From contig NZ_LMVK01000045.1 in NCBI RefSeq assembly GCF_001541315.1, forward strand, positions 310,001-374,000: a DNA stretch of 64,000 bases, in the 5' to 3' direction. Source of the stretch: Agrobacterium tumefaciens str. B6. Lineage in GTDB: Bacteria > Pseudomonadota > Alphaproteobacteria > Rhizobiales > Rhizobiaceae. Of the stretch, positions 17,531 to 26,682 are shown in pieces. The number at the start of each line of letters is the position of its first letter. Positions within the stretch are counted from its first letter, which is position 1. The notes under the pieces were generated by a model, which did no database searches, was not told the origin of the DNA, and saw nothing but the letters and a program-made list of their open reading frames with translations. The translations under genes were made by a program, and so were the position numbers.

Positions 17531-18739
17531 TCACGCGGTCAGCGTGATCGGCGCCTTGTCGCCCTCGGGCGGCAGCCATTCAGCGATCCGGCGCGAAATG
17601 TTTTCCAGACCATCCAGCTTCAGTCCGCGCGCATTGACGGAAGGGGGCGCGCGGTTTGGCAGGGCTTTTAGAGCCGCGGCCATTTTTGCGGGGTTCTCCG
17701 CATCCTCCGGCAGAAGCATGTCGAAAAGGCCAAGTTCCGAGGCGCGGCTGGCGCGGATAAGCTGCTCTTCGCGCGGCACGGTGCGCGGCACGACGAGGGC
17801 GGGTTTGTCGAAGGACAATATCTCGCAGACGGTGTTGTAACCGCCCATGGAGACGACGGCCTGCGCGCCGGCGACGAGATCTTCCATGCGATTGTCAAAC
17901 TCGATGATCTCGATATGCGGAATATCGGCGACGCTGTTCATGAAGCGCTGACGCTGATCCGCCGGCATATAGGGGCCGAGCACCACCAGCGCCTTATGCG
18001 TCAGTTCGCTGTCATGGCGATAGGCGTTGATGACGTCATCGATCAATTCGCTGCCATCGCCGCCGCCGCCGGTAGTGACGAGAAGATAGTCGCCTTCCGG
18101 CCGGTGCGATACGGTTTCTGCCTGCGTCTTGGACCTTTGCAGGAAACCGACAAAATCCATCTTATCGCGAACGGTGTGCGGAACATCGAGCCCCGTCAGC
18201 GGATCATGGAAATCCGGCGGGCCATAGATCCAGACATGGTCATAGAACTGGCCGATCTTGGTCATGACATTGTTACGCTTCCACTCGGCTTCGAGCAGCT
18301 GCGGCGCATCCATGACATCGCGCAGGCCGATGACGAGCTTGGTGCCCTGTCCCTTGAGATAAGCGAGCGTTTCCTCCACCTCGCCGCGCAGGCCCATGGG
18401 TTCCTTGTCGACGATGAAGATATCCGGCTGGAAGCTTTCTGCGGTGTGATAGATGATGGAGCGGCGCATCTTCAGCGTTTCCTGAAGATCGATATGTCTG
18501 TCCATCGAGGTATATTCGCCGTTGCGCAGCTTGATGACGCTCGGGATTTTCACGAAATCGACACGGGCGCGATAATCGAAGGCGCCGGCAATCGTCGCAC
18601 CTGAAATGATGAGGACGTTGAGGCCGCGATAATCCTCCACCAGAGCATGCGCAATCGTGCGACACCGCCGCAGATGGCCGAGGCCGAAGGAATCATGGCT
18701 GTACATGAGAATGCGCGCGTCGTTCAAACGGGAGCTCAT
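17531..18739 (-). CDS. Glycosyltransferase, GT28/MurG-like fold (COG4671-type)
   Basis: This 402-residue protein opens with ILMYSHDSFGLGHLRRCRTI and has the C-terminal sugar-nucleotide motif MGGYNTVCEILSFDKPALVV (about residue 290) and PRTVPREEQLIRASRASELG. These are features of predicted glycosyltransferases related to MurG. It lies 72 bp after the peptide-type ABC permease gene and 43 bp before the GT4 gene, all on the minus strand. It shares its domain plan with the gene at 15092-16243. The product glycan is unknown. Confidence 0.75.
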   Translation of the reverse strand: MSSRLNDARILMYSHDSFGLGHLRRCRTIAHALVEDYRGLNVLIISGATIAGAFDYRARVDFVKIPSVIKLRNGEYTSMDRHIDLQETLKMRRSIIYHTAESFQPDIFIVDKEPMGLRGEVEETLAYLKGQGTKLVIGLRDVMDAPQLLEAEWKRNNVMTKIGQFYDHVWIYGPPDFHDPLTGLDVPHTVRDKMDFVGFLQRSKTQAETVSHRPEGDYLLVTTGGGGDGSELIDDVINAYRHDSELTHKALVVLGPYMPADQRQRFMNSVADIPHIEIIEFDNRMEDLVAGAQAVVSMGGYNTVCEILSFDKPALVVPRTVPREEQLIRASRASELGLFDMLLPEDAENPAKMAAALKALPNRAPPSVNARGLKLDGLENISRRIAEWLPPEGDKAPITLTA

Positions 18740-18811
18740 GGGCCAGACCTCTTTTTGCCTTTCACGATGAAGGCGGCGTCGGAAGGGCAGTGTATCAAGA
18801 CGTATTCCATT

Positions 18812-19987
18812 TTATTTGAAGGGGTCCGCAGCATCACGTAGTCCGTCACCGAAGAAATTAAAGGCCAGAATGACGAGAACGACCGGGATCGTCGGTATGA
18901 GAAGCCACGGATATAGCGCAATGACGCTGACGCTGCGCGCCTCCGTGAGCAGAATTCCCCAACTTGTGATCGGTGGTCTGAGACCAAGCCCGAGAAAGCT
19001 CAGTGCGGTCTCGCCCAGGATCATGCCTGGAATCGTCAATGTGGCAGAGGCGATCAGGTGTGACATGAAGCCGGGAATAAGGTGTCTGCCGATGATGCGC
19101 GGCGTGCCCGCGCCCATCAATTGTGCAGACAAAACATAGTCTTCTTCGCGAAGCGCCAGCAGTTTTGAGCGCACGGCGCGCGCCAGCCCCGTCCAGTCCA
19201 GCATGCCGAGAATGATGGTGATGCCGAGATAGACGAGGATAGGGCTCCAGGTCACCGGCATGATGGCTGCAAGCGCCAGCCACAGCGGAATGCTGGGGAT
19301 GGATTGCAGCACCTCGATGATGCGCTGGACGATCAGGTCGAAGGTGCCGCCGCGATAACCCGCCAGACCACCGATCACAATGCCGAGAACGAAGCTCATG
19401 GCGACGCCGAGAAGGCCGATGGTCAGCGAAATACGGGCGCCATAGATGATACGGGAGAGTACGTCACGGCCGAGACGATCCGTGCCGAGCAGGAACATTT
19501 CACCGCCTTCGGCCGGGCAAACGAGATGGGTTCTGCCCTCGAACAGGCCCCAGAAGTGATAGGTATCGCCCTTGCAGAAGAAACGCAGCGGCTGGATATC
19601 CGTCGGCACGTCCCGATAGACCCGTCTCAGATTGTCCATGTCGAGCGTCATTTCCCGGCCGTAAACGAAGGGGCCGACAAATTTTCCGTCATTGAACAGG
19701 TGAATGGCCTGCGGTGGCGCGTAGATGTGCTCGATATTGCGGGTATGGAGGTTATAGGGCGCGAGGAATTCGCTGATCAGGATCGAAAGGTAAAGCACCA
19801 CCAGAAAAGCGCCGGACCAGACCGCGATCTTGTGCTGACGGAACTGCCACCACATGAGACGCAGCTGCGAGGCCTTGCTGAAGGCCGCCATTCCTGACGT
19901 GTTGGGTTCGATCAGCGACGGGTCGAAGGGCGCGGTCGAGACATAGTGGGGCAGCGCTTCGCCGGGGTTCGGAATGGATGAAGTCAT
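18812..19987 (-). CDS. Peptide-type ABC transporter permease (DppC/OppC/YejE-like)
   Basis: This 391-residue permease has an N-terminal cytoplasmic OppC_N-type segment and first helix (IAVWSGAFLVVLYLSILIS), then five further helices. The EAA loop is REEDYVLSAQLMGAGTPRII and the C-terminus is SLGLGLRPPITSWGILL-like, typical of OppC. It is longer than usual OppC (about 300) because of a 100-residue periplasmic loop after helix 1, as in YejE. ATG 19987 overlaps the upstream permease stop (ATGA). Confidence 0.88.
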   Translation of the reverse strand: MTSSIPNPGEALPHYVSTAPFDPSLIEPNTSGMAAFSKASQLRLMWWQFRQHKIAVWSGAFLVVLYLSILISEFLAPYNLHTRNIEHIYAPPQAIHLFNDGKFVGPFVYGREMTLDMDNLRRVYRDVPTDIQPLRFFCKGDTYHFWGLFEGRTHLVCPAEGGEMFLLGTDRLGRDVLSRIIYGARISLTIGLLGVAMSFVLGIVIGGLAGYRGGTFDLIVQRIIEVLQSIPSIPLWLALAAIMPVTWSPILVYLGITIILGMLDWTGLARAVRSKLLALREEDYVLSAQLMGAGTPRIIGRHLIPGFMSHLIASATLTIPGMILGETALSFLGLGLRPPITSWGILLTEARSVSVIALYPWLLIPTIPVVLVILAFNFFGDGLRDAADPFK

Positions 19988-20982
19988 TTGACGTTACCAC
20001 CTCCGAAGCGGATTCGCGGGTCGAGTATGGCAAGGGCGATATCCGACACCAGAACGCCGATCACCGTCAGGAAAGCAAGGAACATCAGGAACGAACCGGC
20101 CAGATACATGTCCTGGCTCTGCAGCGCTCTGATGAGCATGGGGCCGGTGGTTTCGAGCGACAGGACGACTGCGGTGATTTCCGCGCCTGATATGATCGCA
20201 GGCAGGATCGAGCCGATATCCGAGATGAAGAAATTCAGCGCCATGCGCAGCGGATATTTGGTCAGCACCTTGAAGGGATGAAGCCCCTTGGCCCGGGCCG
20301 TCACCACATACTGCTTCTGCAATTCGTCGAGCAGATTGGCGCGCAGGCGGCGTATCATGCCGGCCGTACCCGCTGTTCCGATGATGAGGACGGGAATCCA
20401 GATATGTTCGAGGATCGATTTGAGCTTCGCCCAGCTCATCGCCTGGCTCAGATATTCCCGGTCCATCAGGTGGCCGATGGAGATGCCGAACCAGATATTG
20501 GCGAAATACATCAGGATCAACGCCAGCATGAAATTGGGAATGGCGATGCCGAGCAGGCCGAGGAAGGTGAGCCCGTAGTCACCCCAGCTGTATTTGTGCG
20601 TGGCGGAATAGATGCCGATTGGAAAAGCGAGGATCCAGGTGACGATGATGGTGACGAAGGACACCAGAACCGTCAGCCACAGGCGGTCTCCAACCACATC
20701 GCTGACCGGCAGCTGATATTCGAAGGAATAACCGAAATCACCGACGAGCATGCCGGTCGCCCAGCGGAAATAGCGGATCGGTGCCGGTTGATCGAAGCCA
20801 TAGCGGACGCGCAACTCCTCGATTTCGGCAAGGTTCGCCGTTTCGCCCATGGCACGCAGCTCTGCGACGTAGCTTTCGAAATAATCGCCCGGCGGTAGTT
20901 CGATGATGGTGAAGACCAGCATCGAGATCAGGATCAGCGTGGGGATCATGACGAGGATGCGCTTTAAAATATACCGCAGCAT
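19984..20982 (-). CDS. Peptide-type ABC transporter permease (DppB/OppB/YejB-like)
   Basis: This protein of about 332 residues starts MLRYILKRILVMIPTLILIS, the classic OppB first helix. The EAA-type loop YVVTARAKGLHPFKVLTKYP (about 235) precedes the last helices. I place the start at ATG 20982, one base after the stop of the binding-protein gene, with GGAGACGCC upstream; ATG 21000 would overlap that gene. It forms the channel with the next permease. Confidence 0.9.
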   Translation of the reverse strand: MLRYILKRILVMIPTLILISMLVFTIIELPPGDYFESYVAELRAMGETANLAEIEELRVRYGFDQPAPIRYFRWATGMLVGDFGYSFEYQLPVSDVVGDRLWLTVLVSFVTIIVTWILAFPIGIYSATHKYSWGDYGLTFLGLLGIAIPNFMLALILMYFANIWFGISIGHLMDREYLSQAMSWAKLKSILEHIWIPVLIIGTAGTAGMIRRLRANLLDELQKQYVVTARAKGLHPFKVLTKYPLRMALNFFISDIGSILPAIISGAEITAVVLSLETTGPMLIRALQSQDMYLAGSFLMFLAFLTVIGVLVSDIALAILDPRIRFGGGNVK

Positions 20983-20983
20983 A

Positions 20984-22885
20984 TCAGGCGTCTCCGTCAT
21001 ACCAGAAGGCATCCGGCATGTAGACGCCGAGATAAGATGTGGGTTCGTAACCGAAGAGCGCTTTGTCCGGCACGTTTCGCATGCGTTTGACATGGACGAC
21101 AGGTTGCAGCGCGCCGTTGACGATACCGATGGAAAACACCTGCTGCGTATAAATCCCGAGCATCTCCAGCCAGATGGCCTGACGTTCTTCCTCGGTGACG
21201 CTTCTGCGCCATTTTTTCAGGAGATCGAGCAGGTGCGCCGCTTCCGGCAGGTCAGGTTCCTTGCCCTCGCGGCCGCCGGAAAGATAATGGATGCCCCAGA
21301 CTGGCCATTGCAGCTGGTCGTCACCGGTGGGCGCAAGGCCGGATGGCAGCATGTCCGGCGTCGGCACACCATTGTCCATGCCCATCCATACCGACATCAG
21401 CACCTCGCCGCCCATGGCGCGTTTGCGGAAGACATCGCGCTGGGTGGGGCGCACGGAAACAGCAATGCCGATATGCCGCCAGTGATCCGTCACCAGCTCC
21501 ATCACGTCGGTTTCGAGCGTGCTTTCGCCTGTCGTCTCGACGATGATATAGGCCGGACGCCCATCCGGCAGGAGCCGGAGGCCAGCGCTGTCGCGCCTGT
21601 CGAGACCGGCTTCATCGAGCAGCCTGTTGGCGGTTGCGCGGTCGAAGGCGCTCCAGGCGTCCGCAAATTCCTGCCGGTAAAGCGGGCTTTCCGGCAGAAC
21701 GGTATCGGCGCTCTCCTTCGCCAGCCCGTAAAAACAGACCATGTTGATTTCGTGCCGGTTGATCGCAAGGGACAAAGCACGGCGCACGCGTACGTCCTGA
21801 AAAGCGCTGCGCCAGACCGGATCGGCGCAATTCAGGTTGGGCAGAAGCGCGATGCGTGAACCCTGGGAGCGCTTGTAGAGGTTCACCTTCAGAGGAAAAC
21901 GCTTTTCCGCATCCTTCAAAAAGGTGTAGTCGGCGAAATCGAGGCCAAAATATTGCAGATCGCTGTCGCCGGAGGCCGTCTTGGCCGAGATGATATCGGA
22001 CGAGGTGACGTTCAGCAGGAACCGGTCGAGATAGGGCAGTTGCAGGCCGTTTTCATCGACGCGATGATAATAGGGGTTGCGTTCGAACACGAACTGTTCG
22101 GCTGGCGGCGCGGTTGTGTTGCGCCAGGCATCCAGTGTCGGCAAAGCAGGATTTTCCGGGCGCACCTGCCGCGACATCTTGATATGCAGCCCGCTCCAGT
22201 CATCCGCCTTGTTTTTCTTGATGAGTTTGGCGAGATTTTCCGCAGTCTGATATTTGACGTGGAACTGCTTCATGTAGGCGGCGGGAAGGAACAGCCGCGC
22301 CGGTGAGGCGGCTGCGAGCTTCGCCAGAAAATCCGGGTTGGGGCCGTCCCAGCTGTAACGTACCGTCAGCAGGTCAATGACCTCGATCAGGGGTGGTTTG
22401 TTGTTGACCAGAAGTTCGATCGGAGGACCGCCCTTGTGGATTTCCTTGTTGAGGGCGACATCCTCCCAGAAATAGCGGAAATCCTCAGAGGTGAAGTCGC
22501 TGCCATCGGACCATTTGTGGCCCTCGCGCAGCTTGAAGGTGAAGATGCGTTCGTCCTGAACGTCGTAGCTTTCCAGAATATCCGGATGAAGCTCGAATTT
22601 TTCGTCATAACCGACGAGGCGGGCATAGCTGCTGATCGGCATCAGCCTGATATCACGCTGGCCGCCAATGAGCATGCGCACCGAGCCGCCATGTTTTCCT
22701 GGCTCACGGCCAAGCGCTTTCATGTCGATGACACGCGGGTTTTTCGGCAGCCGTTCGGCTACGTCGGGCAATTCGCCCTTTTCCCGTTTTTCCTTGAAAT
22801 AGGCGGGGTCGGTATAGGCGGCTCGCGCATAGGCCGGCAGGAAAACGGAGGCCAACAGGGCAAGGGTGGTGCGGCGCGTGATCAA
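20984..22885 (-). CDS. Peptide-type ABC transporter substrate-binding protein (SBP family 5)
   Basis: This 633-residue periplasmic protein has an N-terminal signal with twin arginine (ITRRTTLALLASVFLPAYARA), possibly Tat-exported. A family-5 binding fold follows (FKLREGHKWSDGSDFTSEDF near residue 118 is a hallmark). The size is close to YejA-type proteins (about 600) rather than DppA (about 535). It starts at a TTG that overlaps the ATPase stop (TTGA), with GGGAGC eight bases upstream. The ligand may be a peptide or glycopeptide; the linked glycosyltransferases leave this open. Confidence 0.88.
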   Translation of the reverse strand: MITRRTTLALLASVFLPAYARAAYTDPAYFKEKREKGELPDVAERLPKNPRVIDMKALGREPGKHGGSVRMLIGGQRDIRLMPISSYARLVGYDEKFELHPDILESYDVQDERIFTFKLREGHKWSDGSDFTSEDFRYFWEDVALNKEIHKGGPPIELLVNNKPPLIEVIDLLTVRYSWDGPNPDFLAKLAAASPARLFLPAAYMKQFHVKYQTAENLAKLIKKNKADDWSGLHIKMSRQVRPENPALPTLDAWRNTTAPPAEQFVFERNPYYHRVDENGLQLPYLDRFLLNVTSSDIISAKTASGDSDLQYFGLDFADYTFLKDAEKRFPLKVNLYKRSQGSRIALLPNLNCADPVWRSAFQDVRVRRALSLAINRHEINMVCFYGLAKESADTVLPESPLYRQEFADAWSAFDRATANRLLDEAGLDRRDSAGLRLLPDGRPAYIIVETTGESTLETDVMELVTDHWRHIGIAVSVRPTQRDVFRKRAMGGEVLMSVWMGMDNGVPTPDMLPSGLAPTGDDQLQWPVWGIHYLSGGREGKEPDLPEAAHLLDLLKKWRRSVTEEERQAIWLEMLGIYTQQVFSIGIVNGALQPVVHVKRMRNVPDKALFGYEPTSYLGVYMPDAFWYDGDA

Positions 22886-24774
22886 GGGCGAAGCTCCCGG
22901 ATGTCGGCATTGCCGTTTGCGAGAACGAAATGGCCGTCGCCCAGATCGGCGGAGATCATGTCGCCATCACCCTCATCGCGGAACTGCTTGCCCCAGTCGA
23001 ATTTGCCCGTCGCGCTGATCTTGCCGATGGTGCGGAAATCAAGCGGGCGGTCGAGATCGGGGAAAGGCACGGCTGCCAGCAGCGATTTGGTATAGGGGTG
23101 AACCGGAGAGCGCATCATGATTTCCCGCGGCGCCAGCTCGACGATGCGGCCCTCGCACATCACGGCCACGCGGTCGGCCATGTAATCCACCACCGCCAGA
23201 TTGTGCGAGATGAAGAGATAGGTAAGCCCGAGGTCTTTTTGCAAATCCTTGAGCAGATTGAGGATTTGCGCCTGCACGGAGACATCGAGGGCGGAAACGG
23301 GTTCATCGCAGATCAGCAGTTCGGGTCCGAGCGCCAGGGCTCTGGCGATACCGATACGCTGCCTTTGGCCGCCCGAAAAACTGTGCGGATAACGATTAAG
23401 CGCGCTTTCTCCAAGCCCGATAGCCCTGACGAGATTGCGGACTTTCTCCGCGCGGTACTTCGCATCGCCCCGTCCGTGGATTTCGAGCGGCTCGCTCAGA
23501 ATATTGCCCACCGTCATACGTGGAGACAGCGACGATATCGGGTCCTGGAAGACCATCTGTATCTTCGACCGCAGCTCCTTGAGGTCGCCGTCCTTCGCAT
23601 TGAGGACATCGATATCGCCCTGCGGGCGATGAAAGGTCACCGAGCCTTCATCCGGGCGCACGGCGCGCATGAGGATTTTGCTGACGGTGGTTTTGCCGCT
23701 GCCGCTTTCGCCGACCAGGCCGAGGCATTCTCCGCGGCGGATTTCAAAACTGACGCTGTTGACCGCTTTTGTGGCGTTGGCGTCACCCTTGCGGAACCAG
23801 CTGGATTTGCGGGTTGTGAAGGTCTTGCTGATATTGTCCACGGTCAGAAGCGGGCCGGGAGTTTTATTGACCGCGGCGGTCTTTTTGCCGACAAGGCTTT
23901 CGTGGTCAATGTTGATTTCACGCAGCGCCTTCAGCCTTTCGCCGGGCTTCATGTCGAAATGCGGCACGGCGGCCATCAGGCCCTTGAGATAGGGATGGCT
24001 TGGCGACTTGAAAATGTCATCGACCGTGCCCGCCTCCATGATCTCGCCCTGATAGATCACGGCGACCTCGTCGGCGATATTGGCCACTACACCGAGATCG
24101 TGGGTGATGAGCAGCATGCTCATGTTCAGCCGGCTCTGGAGATCGCGCAGGAGCTTCAGGATCTGCGCCTGTATCGTCACATCAAGCGCCGTCGTCGGCT
24201 CGTCGGCGATCAGGAGCGCGGGGCGACAGATCAGCGCCATGGCGATCATGGCACGCTGGCGCATGCCGCCCGACAATTCGAAGGGATACATGTTCACGAC
24301 CTTCTTGGGTTTGGAAAACCCAACGAGATCGAGCGTTTCATACATTTTTTCCGCACGTTCGGCCGGCGACAGGATGCTGTGGATTCTGAGCGCCTCATCG
24401 ATCTGGTTGCCGATCGTATGCAGCGGCGAGAAGGACGTCATAGGCTCCTGAAAAATCAGGCCGATGCGGTTTCCGCGTATTGAACGGATTTCCCGCCCGT
24501 CCTTAGGCAATTGCAGCATATCGATAGGGCCGGCTGCGGCATTTTCCGGATCGGTGAACAACACGCGGCCGTTCACGCGCGCCGTCTTGGGATGAATGCC
24601 CATGATGGTCTGGCCGATGACGGACTTTCCCGAGCCGGACTCGCCAACGAGAGCAGTGACTTTTCCCGGAAGAATGCGAAGGCTGGTACCCCTGACGGCA
24701 TCGATGGTGCCGCCCATCAGAGAAAACGAAACCCGCAGATTTTCAATACGGAGCAAATCTGCGCCTGCGCTCAT
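22882..24774 (-). CDS. ABC transporter ATP-binding protein with two fused ATPase domains (DppD-DppF/YejF-like)
   Basis: This 630-residue protein carries two complete nucleotide-binding domains. Domain 1 (about 6-260) has Walker A GESGSGKSV, signature LSGGMRQRAMIAMAL and Walker B LLIADEPTTALD. Domain 2 (about 310-570) has GESGSGKTT, signature FSGGQRQRIGIARAL and LLICDEPVSALD. Oligopeptide-type C-terminal extensions follow each. It energises the importer formed by the next three genes. It is the first gene of the minus-strand run and is divergent from the GT32-like gene across a 210-bp control region. Confidence 0.92.
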   Translation of the reverse strand: MSAGADLLRIENLRVSFSLMGGTIDAVRGTSLRILPGKVTALVGESGSGKSVIGQTIMGIHPKTARVNGRVLFTDPENAAAGPIDMLQLPKDGREIRSIRGNRIGLIFQEPMTSFSPLHTIGNQIDEALRIHSILSPAERAEKMYETLDLVGFSKPKKVVNMYPFELSGGMRQRAMIAMALICRPALLIADEPTTALDVTIQAQILKLLRDLQSRLNMSMLLITHDLGVVANIADEVAVIYQGEIMEAGTVDDIFKSPSHPYLKGLMAAVPHFDMKPGERLKALREINIDHESLVGKKTAAVNKTPGPLLTVDNISKTFTTRKSSWFRKGDANATKAVNSVSFEIRRGECLGLVGESGSGKTTVSKILMRAVRPDEGSVTFHRPQGDIDVLNAKDGDLKELRSKIQMVFQDPISSLSPRMTVGNILSEPLEIHGRGDAKYRAEKVRNLVRAIGLGESALNRYPHSFSGGQRQRIGIARALALGPELLICDEPVSALDVSVQAQILNLLKDLQKDLGLTYLFISHNLAVVDYMADRVAVMCEGRIVELAPREIMMRSPVHPYTKSLLAAVPFPDLDRPLDFRTIGKISATGKFDWGKQFRDEGDGDMISADLGDGHFVLANGNADIRELRP

Positions 24775-24984
24775 GCCAAAGGGTTCCTTGCCGTCTCTTT
24801 ATTGTTACGTTGTGACAATTGCTCAGGAGGGCTTAAATCCACGTTATCGCAGGGTTTGTTGTCTGTCTATGCCTCTGAAACATCGAATTGTTTAGCAAAT
24901 TCAAAGCCGGCTTCCGAAATAGGGCGGCTTGCCTGACAGCTCCTGTTTCGTGATATGTTAACGGGTGCTTTTGAATGAGGATCC

Positions 24985-25947
24985 ATGTCCGACAAGAAAT
25001 ATTATGACGCTGAGCTCGATAAAGCCCGGCAGTTGCAAAATGACGGCCGATATGTGGAAGCCGACGCGCTTCTCTTATCGCTGGTTGCAGCAAAAGACGG
25101 ACATCTGATGGGCGAACGGACGGTGCTCGGTCTGCCGCGCAGACTGCATGCCGCGCGGCTGCGTCTCGCCAAGGCCGAGGGCGATATGGTCGCCAGGATC
25201 GGCTATCAATATACGCTGGTTCCGCCGCCACAGGTGCTGCAGAAATATGCGCGGTTTTCCACGGAAGAACGTCGCATCATCAGTCTCAAAAGCCGTGAAG
25301 ACGTGCCAAGGCTTATCCACCAGATATGGATCGGGGAAAAAGCCCCGCCGGTATCGGTTGAGGCATGGGCCGCCCACGCTTCGAACCATCGTTACGACTA
25401 TCGCCTCTGGCGGGAGGCTGATCTTGAGCGGGAAGGCGTGTTTTCGAACGGCATCTTCAAAACCATGCTGGACAAAGGCGATTATCCGGGCGCGGTGGAT
25501 GTGGCCCGTTATATCCTGCTGGAGCGATTTGGCGGCATCTATCTCGATTGTGACTGGTATCCGGCGCGGGACGATGTGAGCTTCGATACATTCCTGCCCT
25601 TGGCGGGGCTGGCAGTGGTTGACGAAAAAACGCCGCGTGACACGGGGCAGGGCAGCATGCTGCTTGCCAATTCCTTCATCGCTGCGCCTGCCGGACATCC
25701 GGTCTTTGGCAAGATGCTGGAGGCCTTTCCCGGGATCATCGAAGACATGCCGCGCGCGCCTGCCTGGTGGTCGACCGGTCCTTTGATATTCACCGTTATC
25801 GCCCGGGCCGGAAGCATCAGCCTCGCGCCGGCGTCGTTCGTCGCCGCGTCTCTTCCCGACCGCGCAGCTTTCGATGAGGTGGAAGCGGTCAGGCGGAAAC
25901 TTTCCACTGAGGCGGGCGGGTTGCTGATCGCCTGGAAATCATGGTGA
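24985..25947 (+). CDS. Glycosyltransferase of the GT32/OCH1-like (DXD) family
   Basis: This 320-residue protein has RLIHQIWIGEKAPPVSVEAW (about 108-128), ALDVARYILLERFGG-like helix (VDVARYILLERFGGIYLDCD) and the DXD metal/nucleotide-sugar site DCDWYP (about 189). These mark capsular-polysaccharide or OCH1-type transferases. The N-terminal 90 residues look like a small helical repeat (LDKARQLQNDGRYVEADALL). It probably acts on a surface polysaccharide made with the adjacent genes. Its 3' end overlaps the convergent deacetylase gene by 9 bp. Confidence 0.82.
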   Translation: MSDKKYYDAELDKARQLQNDGRYVEADALLLSLVAAKDGHLMGERTVLGLPRRLHAARLRLAKAEGDMVARIGYQYTLVPPPQVLQKYARFSTEERRIISLKSREDVPRLIHQIWIGEKAPPVSVEAWAAHASNHRYDYRLWREADLEREGVFSNGIFKTMLDKGDYPGAVDVARYILLERFGGIYLDCDWYPARDDVSFDTFLPLAGLAVVDEKTPRDTGQGSMLLANSFIAAPAGHPVFGKMLEAFPGIIEDMPRAPAWWSTGPLIFTVIARAGSISLAPASFVAASLPDRAAFDEVEAVRRKLSTEAGGLLIAWKSW

Positions 25948-26682
25948 GATTTCGTCGACAAGGTCCTTGGAAGAACGCCAGCGGGCGGCGGGATGTTCGG
26001 CGGTCACTTCGAAAAGCCGTCTCAGGAAGCGCCAGACATTGTCGTCATGCACGAGATGATGGGTAAGGACGCCTGTGACGCCGCCATTTTCGGCGGCCCT
26101 CAGGATGCGGGCGGCGGTCTCGGAAAACAGGATGCCGTCGTCACGGCCACCGCGGCTGCCGTGCCAGTCGATCACGTCGACATGGGTGTTCAGGCAGGGC
26201 GGCAGGGTGCTTTTCTCCGGGCCGAAAACGGACAAGGCGCGATATCCGAGGCCGGCCAACTCCTTCACGATACCGGCATCTATGCGGTTCCATGGCGGCA
26301 CGAGCATAGGTACCAAGCGCCCACCATGCAGGTCGTGGAGTTTATCCAGCCCGGATTGCAACTCATCGAGAACGATGGCCGGATCGCGATGTGATCCGAG
26401 CTCCTGCTTCTTTTCTTTCTCCCCGGCATAATTCGCATGGGACCAGCCATGGACGGCGACCTGGGCGATATCAGACGTATCCAGATGCTGTGCGAGCCTG
26501 TCTGTCGTCATCTCGGGAATGACCGCGAGCGTGACCGGAGCGGAAAAGCCGGCGCAAAGATCGAGCAGCGTGTCGAGGGCCAGTGTCGGCTCCACCGCAT
26601 CGTCGTCCCTGAGCCAGAGATCGGCCTTTATGCCGCGCCGCTCACATTCGTCCAGTGCCGCAACGAGTGTTTCCAGACTCAT
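25939..26682 (-). CDS. Polysaccharide deacetylase family protein
   Basis: This 247-residue NodB-like protein has the metal/catalytic aspartates in LWLRDDDAV (about residues 22-30), the zinc histidine motif VHGWSHANY (about 97-105), and a late histidine in TGVLTHHLVHDD (about 205). Family members remove N- or O-acetyl groups from polysaccharides. It has no signal peptide, so a cytoplasmic or lipid-linked substrate is likely. Its ATG overlaps the stop of the GT4 gene (ATGA), so the two are translationally coupled and probably act on one sugar chain. Confidence 0.85.
   Translation of the reverse strand: MSLETLVAALDECERRGIKADLWLRDDDAVEPTLALDTLLDLCAGFSAPVTLAVIPEMTTDRLAQHLDTSDIAQVAVHGWSHANYAGEKEKKQELGSHRDPAIVLDELQSGLDKLHDLHGGRLVPMLVPPWNRIDAGIVKELAGLGYRALSVFGPEKSTLPPCLNTHVDVIDWHGSRGGRDDGILFSETAARILRAAENGGVTGVLTHHLVHDDNVWRFLRRLFEVTAEHPAARWRSSKDLVDEISP

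Noticed and set aside
22930..24483. A 517-codon plus-strand open frame antisense to the fused ATPase gene
   Set aside because: The opposite strand has two complete ABC ATPase domains with intact motifs. This frame has no motif or ribosome site and is a shadow.
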